Assembly: GCA_947501445.1 (NCBI GenBank)
Contig: CANMVS010000011.1
Location: forward strand, 1-64,000
Source: an uncultured Rhizobiaceae group bacterium
GTDB lineage: Bacteria; Pseudomonadota; Alphaproteobacteria; Rhizobiales; Rhizobiaceae
Length of the DNA stretch: 64,000 nucleotides
Direction of reading: 5' to 3'
This document shows, piece after piece, positions 55,714-62,071 of the stretch (the stretch's first letter is position 1; every line of letters begins with the position of its first letter). The translations under genes were made by a program, and so were the position numbers. Under the pieces are notes generated by a model that was given only the letters and a program-made list of their open reading frames with translations, was not told the origin of the DNA and searched no databases.

Positions 55714-56745
55714 ATGGCACTGGCGCGGAACCGCCGTGGTGATCGGGGTGTTGATTACTGGCCGGGCTTTGTCGATGCCCTGTCGACCCTTCTGCTCGCC
55801 ATCATGTTTTTGCTTTCGGTATTTGTCATGGCGCAATTCCTGCTCAGTCGGGAAATCAGCGGCCAGGATGAAGTGCTCAACCGTTTGAACAGTCAGATCA
55901 ACGAACTGACACAGCTTCTGGCGCTGGAACAGTCCGGCAAGCAGGATATCGAAGATGCACTGGCCAACATGCAGGCCACTCTTGCTGATACGGAAGGCGA
56001 ACGCTCGAGACTTCAGGCGTTGCTGGCACGCGGTGCCGGTGCGACCAGTGCAGCAGATGAGCAGATTGTCGTCCTGTCGCAATCACTTGATGAAGAAAAA
56101 CAGATCAGCCAGCGCGCATTGTCGCAGGTTGAGTTGCTCAATCAGCAGATTGCGGCCCTGCGTCGCCAGATCGGTGCGCTGGAAGATGCTCTGGAGGTCT
56201 CTGAGGACAAGGACCGCTCATCGCAGACCAAAATTGCAGACCTTGGGCGCCGGTTGAATGTCGCCCTGGCGCAGCGGGTGCAGGAACTCAATCGCTACCG
56301 TTCGGATTTCTTTGGTCGGCTGCGCGAAATCCTGTCTGATCGCGAAAACATCCGTATTGTGGGTGACCGTTTTGTCCTGCAGTCCGAAGTGCTGTTTTCA
56401 TCAGGAAGCGCTGATCTGAATGCGGAAGGCAAGGAAGAAATGGCCAAGCTTGCTGGCGCCATACTCGAACTTGCGCGCGAAATTCCTACGGATATCAACT
56501 GGGTGCTGCGGGTTGATGGCCACACGGACAATGTGCCTTTGTCCGGTACGGGCCGCTATGCGGATAACTGGGAGCTTTCTTCGGCGCGCGCAACCTCGGT
56601 CGTCAAGTTTCTGATTGAAGATGGTGTACCGGCCAACAGGCTTGTCGCTGCCGGCTTTGGCGAGTTCCAACCCATTGAAGAGGGCGATTCGCAACGGGTT
56701 CGCGCGATCAATCGTCGGATCGAGTTGAAACTGACCGAACGCTAG
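55714..56745 (+). CDS. ExbD-like helix fused to coiled coil and OmpA/MotB domain
   Basis: 343 aa. A single membrane helix (about 19-43) begins WPGFVDALSTLLLAIMF, whose aspartate D21 sits where ExbD/TolR carry their proton-accepting aspartate (P-x-x-D-x-M-L-x-L-L). A long coiled coil (about 50-200) spans the periplasm and a C-terminal OmpA/MotB domain (about 215-343) shows VLFSSGSADL, DGHTDNVPL and NWELSSARATSVV, the peptidoglycan-binding signature. Together with the preceding channel subunit it forms a predicted peptidoglycan-anchored stator. The combination of an ExbD-like helix with a MotB-like anchor makes it neither a plain TolR nor a plain MotB. Confidence 0.88.
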   Translation: MALARNRRGDRGVDYWPGFVDALSTLLLAIMFLLSVFVMAQFLLSREISGQDEVLNRLNSQINELTQLLALEQSGKQDIEDALANMQATLADTEGERSRLQALLARGAGATSAADEQIVVLSQSLDEEKQISQRALSQVELLNQQIAALRRQIGALEDALEVSEDKDRSSQTKIADLGRRLNVALAQRVQELNRYRSDFFGRLREILSDRENIRIVGDRFVLQSEVLFSSGSADLNAEGKEEMAKLAGAILELAREIPTDINWVLRVDGHTDNVPLSGTGRYADNWELSSARATSVVKFLIEDGVPANRLVAAGFGEFQPIEEGDSQRVRAINRRIELKLTER

Positions 56746-56871
56746 AACATGTTATTGGTCTCCAGGCTTCACAAAGCGCGCGTGTTACGTTTTGCGCGAT
56801 CACCCGCTCGCAATGGGCCGGCATATTGATACACTCTTGGCACAAGCCCCTGTTTGGTTGGAGAACATAGT

Positions 56872-58521
56872 ATGGATTGCGACGTCATCATTGTGGGTGC
56901 CGGGCTGGCCGGGCTGGTTGCCGCCAGTGAAATTGCTGAAGCAGGCAAGTCCGTCATGATCCTGGATCAGGAAAATGAAGCCAATCTGGGCGGTCAGGCT
57001 TTTTGGTCGCTCGGGGGGCTGATGCTGGTCGATTCCCCTGAACAACGGCGATTGCGGGTAAAAGACAGCCATGACCTGGCCTGGCAGGATTGGTTGGGTT
57101 CTGCAGGATTTGATCGTGACGAAGACCACTGGCCACGCAAGTGGGCACAGGCCTATGTGGATTTCGCCGCAGGTGAAAAACGCTCCTGGCTGCATCAGCA
57201 GGGCATGCGCTGGTTTCCGGTGGTTGGCTGGGCTGAACGGGGCGGCGGCCTTGCCAGCGGGCATGGCAATTCAGTGCCACGGTTCCATATTACCTGGGGC
57301 ACAGGGCCGGGTGTCCTGGCACCCTTTGTACGGCGCGTAAGGCAAGGGGTCAGCGACGGAAAAATTCGCCTGTGTTTTCGCCATCAGGTTGATAACGTTG
57401 TCGTAACTGATGGGCGTGCGACAGGTGTTTGTGGCAGCAGGCTCGAGGATAGTAACACTGGTCGGGGGGAAAAGTCGTCCCGAGTGGTCGTTGGTGATTT
57501 CAACTACACTGCAGGCGCGGTCATTGTCACCTCAGGCGGCATTGGAGGCAACCATGATCTGGTGCGCAGGAACTGGCCGCAGGATCGTCTTGGCCAGCCT
57601 CCGGCGGAAATGATCAGCGGCGTGCCGCACCATGTCGACGGGCGAATGATAGGCATCACTGCAAAGGCAGGCGCTTCGATCATCAACGCAGACCGGATGT
57701 GGCACTATGTGGAAGGGGTAAAAAACTGGGATCCGATCTGGCCGAAGCACGGCATTCGGGTGATACCGGGACCATCCTCTTTCTGGTGCGATGCACAAGG
57801 CAATCGCCTGCCGGTGCCCTGTCTGCCCGGCTTTGATACGCTTTCGACACTCAAACACATTATGTCAACCGGATATTCCCATAGCTGGTTTGTGCTCAGC
57901 CAATCGATCATCGAAAAGGAATTTGCCCTTTCCGGCTCTGAACAAAATCCTGACATGACCGGCAAAAGTATCCTCAAAGTGTTGCAGCGCGTGCGCAAGG
58001 GTGCGCCGCCACCGGTTGAAGCATTTAAGCAAAAGGGTGAGGATTTCGTCGTTCGTAATACGCTTGAAACACTGGTCGAGGGGATGAATGCCGTGGCTGG
58101 CAGCGATCTCATCGGGCTTGATCACCTGCGTGCCCAATTGGAAGCCCGCGACAGGGAGGTTGCAAATCCATTCTCCAAGGATGTGCAGATTACCGCCATG
58201 CATGGGGCACGGCGGTTTCTCGGAGACAGGCTTGTCAGAACGGCCAAACCGCATCGTATTCTTGACGAAAAACACGGACCACTCATTGCGGTTCGATTGA
58301 ATATCCTGACCCGCAAAACACTGGGCGGTATTCATACGGATCTGTCATCACGGGTCCTGGGTGCGGATGGCAATGTGGTCGAAGGCCTGTATGCGGCCGG
58401 AGAAGTCTGCGGCTTTGGCGGCGGCGGCATGCATGGGTATAATGCGCTTGAAGGCACATTCCTTGGCGGTTGTATCTTTTCAGGTCGCACAGCCGGGCGC
58501 TCCGTCAGCGGGCAGACCTGA
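56872..58521 (+). CDS. FAD-binding dehydrogenase (fumarate reductase/ketosteroid-DH superfamily)
   Basis: 549 aa from an ATG at 56872 preceded by GGAG. The FAD motif is VIIVGAGLAGLVAASEIAEAG (about 6-26, here GAGLAG), and the C-terminal FAD-contact motif is GLYAAGEVCGFGGGGMHGYNALEGT. The GGQAFWSLGGL and RFHITWGTGPGV segments agree with flavoproteins annotated as putative FAD-binding dehydrogenases of the succinate dehydrogenase/3-ketosteroid dehydrogenase superfamily. The substrate is unknown. No membrane partner genes are adjacent, so it is likely soluble. Confidence 0.88.
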   Translation: MDCDVIIVGAGLAGLVAASEIAEAGKSVMILDQENEANLGGQAFWSLGGLMLVDSPEQRRLRVKDSHDLAWQDWLGSAGFDRDEDHWPRKWAQAYVDFAAGEKRSWLHQQGMRWFPVVGWAERGGGLASGHGNSVPRFHITWGTGPGVLAPFVRRVRQGVSDGKIRLCFRHQVDNVVVTDGRATGVCGSRLEDSNTGRGEKSSRVVVGDFNYTAGAVIVTSGGIGGNHDLVRRNWPQDRLGQPPAEMISGVPHHVDGRMIGITAKAGASIINADRMWHYVEGVKNWDPIWPKHGIRVIPGPSSFWCDAQGNRLPVPCLPGFDTLSTLKHIMSTGYSHSWFVLSQSIIEKEFALSGSEQNPDMTGKSILKVLQRVRKGAPPPVEAFKQKGEDFVVRNTLETLVEGMNAVAGSDLIGLDHLRAQLEARDREVANPFSKDVQITAMHGARRFLGDRLVRTAKPHRILDEKHGPLIAVRLNILTRKTLGGIHTDLSSRVLGADGNVVEGLYAAGEVCGFGGGGMHGYNALEGTFLGGCIFSGRTAGRSVSGQT

Positions 58522-58560
58522 TATAATCAACAGGTTGCCTGGCCTTGTAGTGCGACAGCT

Positions 58561-60354
58561 CTATTTTGCTACGGCAAATATTTCATCTTCATCGCGATTG
58601 AACTGCAGACGTGCCAGCCGCGCATAAATGCCGCCATCCTTTACCAGACTGGCGTGTGTGCCTTCCTCGACAATATGTCCGTGGTTCATGACCAGGATGC
58701 GGTCTGCCTTTTGCACTGTAGCCAGTCTGTGTGCGATGACCAAAGTCGTGTGGCCCTGCATCATGTCTGAAAGTGCCTTTTGCACAAGCGTTTCGCTTTC
58801 CGCATCCAGTGCCGAGGTCGCTTCGTCAAGAAGCACTATTGGCGCCTTGCGTAATATGGCGCGTGCAATGGCAATGCGCTGGCGTTGTCCGCCCGACAAA
58901 GTGATGCCGCGCTCGCCAACCATTGTATCATAGCCTTTTTCCATATTGACGATGAACGGGTCGGCCAGCGCTGCCTTCGAGGCGGCGATAATTTCCGCGT
59001 CGGTCGATCCGGGGCGGCCAAAGGCAATGTTGTCACGAATGGAGGTGGCAAAAATGGCTACATCCTGCGGCACACTGGCAAGCCGCCTGCGGACGATTTC
59101 CGGGTCTGCTTCCTTCACATTAACACCATCCAGTTCGATGGAACCGCGCGAAGGATCATAAAACCGGCTGATCAGCGCGAATAGCGTGCTCTTGCCTGCG
59201 CCCGAGGGGCCAACAATTGCAACAAGTTCACCCGGGTTTACCTTGAAGGAGAGACCGTCAAGTATGGCCTGTTCAGGACGGGCCGGGTAAGCAAAATGGA
59301 CGTTTTTGAATTCAATCGATCCAACTGGCGGTTTAGGCAATGCCCTGGGCGATACAGGTGCCGCGATGGCCGGCACTTCATCCAGCAGTTCGGCAAGCCG
59401 CTCTGCGGCACCAGCGGCCTGCTGAAACTCGCCCCAGATTTCGGAAAGCGCCCCAAGGCTTGAGGCTGCCAATATCGAATAGAGAAGAAACTGACCAAGG
59501 GTACCGGCTGTCATGGAACCGGCCAGGACGTTTTGCGCGCCATACCACAAGATAGCCACGACACTGCCAAAAATCATCATGATCGCGAAACCGGTCAGCA
59601 GTGCGCGGGCACGCACAGCACTGCGTGCTGCCTTGAATGCGCCTTCAACGGCATCGGAATAGCGGTTAATGGCGGCAGATTCGCCGTTGAATGCCTGAAG
59701 TGTTCGCGATGCGCTGATGGATTCGCCGGCGAAGGCCGTGGCATGCGCAAGTGTGTCCTGAGCCTCGCGCGAGCGTGCACGTACTTTTCTGCCAAAGCCG
59801 ACCATGGGGAATACCACCAGTGGAATGGCAAGCAGTACAAGGCCCGAGAGCTTCGGGCTTGTGACGATCATCATGACAACTGCACCAAGACATAATATGG
59901 CATTGCGCAGGGCCATGGAGGCCGTTGCGCCGACCACAGACTTGATCTGCGTGGTATCGGCACTCAGGCGCGAAACAATCTCACCGGACTGATTGGTGTC
60001 GAAGAAGGACGGTGAAAGGGCGGTTACGTGGCTGAACACGTCGCGCCGAAGGTCTGATACAACCCGCTCCCCGATGGTGATGACAAAATAGTAACGCATG
60101 GCGCTGGCCAGTGCCAAAACGCCGGCGATCAAAAGCAGCACGGAGAAATAATTGTTGATGAAGGCCGGATCGGCTTTGGAAAATCCGTGGTCTACCATGC
60201 GTCGTACCGCCAGGGGCAGAACCAGTGTTGCAGCGGCTGCAAGTGCCAGCGCGACCAGAGCACCGGCAACCAGTGGCCGGTAGTGCAACATATATGGAAA
60301 CAACCGCGAAAGGGGGCGCAGTGTGTTCATGCGGGAGGTGCTGTTTTGGCTCAT
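58561..60354 (-). CDS. ABC exporter, fused permease and ATPase (MsbA/ABCB type)
   Basis: 597 aa half-transporter that works as a homodimer. Six membrane helices occupy about 15-310. The ATPase domain (about 340-590) has Walker A GPSGAGKST, signature LSGGQRQRIAIARA, Walker B IVLLDEATSALD and the switch histidine in IAHRL. It fits the ABCB-type bacterial multidrug or lipid exporter group. The ATG at 60354 is taken; a TTG at 60393 is an alternative and neither has a strong ribosome site. Single gene, divergent from the L31 gene. Confidence 0.93.
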   Translation of the reverse strand: MSQNSTSRMNTLRPLSRLFPYMLHYRPLVAGALVALALAAAATLVLPLAVRRMVDHGFSKADPAFINNYFSVLLLIAGVLALASAMRYYFVITIGERVVSDLRRDVFSHVTALSPSFFDTNQSGEIVSRLSADTTQIKSVVGATASMALRNAILCLGAVVMMIVTSPKLSGLVLLAIPLVVFPMVGFGRKVRARSREAQDTLAHATAFAGESISASRTLQAFNGESAAINRYSDAVEGAFKAARSAVRARALLTGFAIMMIFGSVVAILWYGAQNVLAGSMTAGTLGQFLLYSILAASSLGALSEIWGEFQQAAGAAERLAELLDEVPAIAAPVSPRALPKPPVGSIEFKNVHFAYPARPEQAILDGLSFKVNPGELVAIVGPSGAGKSTLFALISRFYDPSRGSIELDGVNVKEADPEIVRRRLASVPQDVAIFATSIRDNIAFGRPGSTDAEIIAASKAALADPFIVNMEKGYDTMVGERGITLSGGQRQRIAIARAILRKAPIVLLDEATSALDAESETLVQKALSDMMQGHTTLVIAHRLATVQKADRILVMNHGHIVEEGTHASLVKDGGIYARLARLQFNRDEDEIFAVAK

Positions 60355-60554
60355 GTCAGACAATTTTGATTTCCATACCTGTTCCTGTGGCAAAAAAGAG
60401 CCGCGCCCCTTGTCACCCTACTGCCCATCATGTATAGGCTCGCCATCGAATTGAAAAGCCGTGACCTATCGGGTATGCGGCTTTGTTTGTGATTTGGGAT
60501 GGTTTGCCGCAGCCAAAGCAGCGTGCAGGCGCCCTAACGATGCAGGATAAAGCA

Positions 60555-60776
60555 ATGAAGGCTGATATTCATCCCGACTATCACATGATCAAAGTGGTCA
60601 TGACAGATGGCACAGAATACATGACGCGCTCCACCTGGGGTTCCGAAGGTGAGACGATGACGCTTGAAATCGATCCAAAGGCCCATCCGGCCTGGACCGG
60701 TGGTCAGCAGCATCTGATGGACCGCGGTGGTCGTGTTTCCAAGTTCAAGAAGCGTTTCGAAGGCCTTGGCCTTTAA
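60555..60776 (+). CDS. rpmE: 50S ribosomal protein L31
   Basis: 73 aa from an ATG at 60555 preceded by AGGA. The start [19 protein letters not shown], then RSTWGSEGE and HPAWTGGQQ with the C-terminal [15 protein letters not shown], mark L31. The zinc-binding cysteines of the E. coli protein are missing, as in other Hyphomicrobiales. Together with the L36 form above, both ribosomal proteins of this genome stretch are zinc-free. Followed by a strong terminator. Confidence 0.96.
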   Translation: MKADIHPDYHMIKVVMTDGTEYMTRSTWGSEGETMTLEIDPKAHPAWTGGQQHLMDRGGRVSKFKKRFEGLGL

Positions 60777-60828
60777 CAACTGCTGCTTCTGCTGACCGAT
60801 CAGCGCTGTTGATCGGACTGGAATGTGT

Positions 60829-60856
60829 AAAAAACCCGCTTTTGGCGGGTTTTTTC
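60829..60856. terminator. Bidirectional intrinsic terminator after rpmE
   Basis: AAAAAACCCGC and GCGGGTTTTTT form an 11-bp stem with a short loop. It has a T run in both orientations, so it can end both the rpmE transcript and the convergent DUF1465 transcript. A smaller hairpin CCGATCA/TGATCGG (60795-60815) precedes it. Confidence 0.88.
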
Positions 60857-60950
60857 GTTGCTACAGTATGCGTGACACTTAAAAGCGCCAAAAGGCGATT
60901 TCAGCGTTTCAATTTCGTTTGGATTTATGCCGGGAGACAGAGGCTTTGGC

Positions 60951-60992
60951 TCCGGACCGTTGTCCCGTTTCTGACAAAACGTAAAACGGTCT
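60951..60992 (-). repeat. 103-bp dispersed repeat, truncated copy
   Basis: Reverse orientation, about 40 bp kept (CCGTTGTCCCGTTTC...GTAAAACGGTCT), which is the first hairpin only. It ends three bases before the DUF1465 stop codon. Confidence 0.75.
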
Positions 60993-60995
60993 CGG

Positions 60996-61520
60996 TCAGT
61001 TGCCGCCGAAGGCTGTGTGCAGCAAAGACAGCTGTGCCTTGACTGAATTCTCGTTGTCCGAGACCCGCGGCGGCGTTGTGTTTTCCTTGCGCTGGTAGAC
61101 TTCCCGGTCAAGCATGGCCACACGCGACTGCAGCCGCAGGGACCGTTCCACAAGGTCGCGGAAGGTTTCGGGCAGATCATCCCATCCCGGTGCTGTCCTG
61201 TCGCAGGCAAAGCCATCCAGCCGAACCTTGGATTTTTCGGCAACAACCTGCTCGCGGGTCATTTCACCATTGTTGACAGCGCGCTGCAGCAGCAGCCAGG
61301 AGGCCATTTGCATCAAACGGGTGGTCAGGCGCATTGATTCGGCCGCATAGAGAACTGACGCCATGCGTGGCAATATTTTTGCCGCCGTACGACCTGTTCC
61401 ATCCAGATAGGCGGCGGTTTCCTCAACCAGTCCCATGCCTTCAGCGTAGAGCGCTGTGAAGGACGCAGAAGAGGTGATGCGTTCTGCAAATTGGATTGTA
61501 TTCTTGTGTGTGTCAGCCAT
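60996..61520 (-). CDS. rcdA: DUF1465 family protein (RcdA-like)
   Basis: 174 aa, all-helical. Conserved DUF1465 segments visible are FTALYAEGMGLVEETAAYLDG, MRLTTRLMQMASWLLLQRAVN and ERSLRLQSRVAMLDREVY. I recall that this family includes Caulobacter RcdA, an adaptor that delivers substrates such as CtrA to ClpXP with CpdR and PopA. That link is from memory and the symbol is offered with that caveat. Single gene; its stop is three bases from a truncated repeat, and the shared terminator lies beyond. Confidence 0.82.
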   Translation of the reverse strand: MADTHKNTIQFAERITSSASFTALYAEGMGLVEETAAYLDGTGRTAAKILPRMASVLYAAESMRLTTRLMQMASWLLLQRAVNNGEMTREQVVAEKSKVRLDGFACDRTAPGWDDLPETFRDLVERSLRLQSRVAMLDREVYQRKENTTPPRVSDNENSVKAQLSLLHTAFGGN

Positions 61521-61730
61521 GCGCCGTTGCCCCGATACTCATCTTTTATACACCAGCTGTTACAGCCTTCAAGTCGACGGTCGTCACAACCGATCGCCTG
61601 ATCTGGTTTTACACTGATGCCTCAGATTGTTTTACGCAAGCCAATTCTTAAGGAAGGGTTAACGCCCAGGGGGCTGCGATAACCATATTCGGTCGACGGT
61701 ATGGATTGTCCCCAGAAAACATTTATTTGC

Positions 61731-61840
61731 AAAAAAAAAGAGCCGCATGGCGACTCTCAGAAGTTTAACAGGGAGGCATCAAACCCGATGACATGGGCCA
61801 TCCGGTCCGAATCCAGAAACTCTGGATATCAACAATAAAG
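61731..61840 (-). ncRNA. Candidate trans-acting small RNA with CCUCCC loop
   Basis: Read on the minus strand from about 61840 it has a perfect stem TCCAGA/TCTGGA with a 3-base loop (61812-61826). Then GGTTTGA and TTAAACT (61762-61785, two G-U pairs) enclose a 10-base loop TGCCTCCCTG exposing CCTCCC. A terminator stem AGAG-CGC/GCG-CTCT (61739-61757) runs into nine T (61731-61739). An open CCUCCC loop is the anti-Shine-Dalgarno feature of several alphaproteobacterial sRNAs (alpha-r14/AbcR or CUCKOO-type). TATAAG at 61847-61842 is a plausible -10. The 5' end is inferred. Confidence 0.6.
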
Positions 61841-61966
61841 ACTTATAAAGCTTAATGTAGCGTTAACAGTGACCATAAAATTAACAATTATTGGTTCTGC
61901 TAAGGTGTCGTTAAGCAGTTTTTCCAGGCTTTGAGATCATCGGTGAGTCAAAAGATTCGCGGCAGC

Positions 61967-62069
61967 CAGACCGGTTCACATTTTGTTGGAAACGGGACAA
62001 CGGTGTTGGCCTCTGGTTTTGTTGATGCATTCAGGTTTTGCCGATTCCGTCAAAACCTGAATTGCTCCA
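61967..62069 (+). repeat. 103-bp dispersed hairpin repeat, full copy 6
   Basis: Full-length copy with an intact 12-bp second stem and one mismatch in the first. It ends GCTCCA two bases past the autotransporter stop codon (62072-62074). Confidence 0.9.
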
Positions 62070-62071
62070 GT

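Larger units (their letters stand above)
61521..62071. other. Intergenic region holding a small RNA candidate and a repeat
   Basis: About 550 bases without a protein-coding gene between the DUF1465 gene and the autotransporter. It contains the candidate small RNA (61731-61840) and a full copy of the 103-bp repeat. The rest is AT-rich and shows nothing else I can name. Confidence 0.55.

Noticed and set aside
54652-56745. Zorya-type anti-phage motor (ZorA-ZorB)
   Set aside because: The channel and anchor pair is superficially like ZorA/ZorB, but no ZorC, ZorD or ZorE gene is adjacent. The flanking genes are housekeeping, so a defence system is not supported.
6975-62069. CRISPR array
   Set aside because: The repeated unit is 103 bp, scattered over tens of kilobases in both orientations, with no regular spacers and no cas genes.
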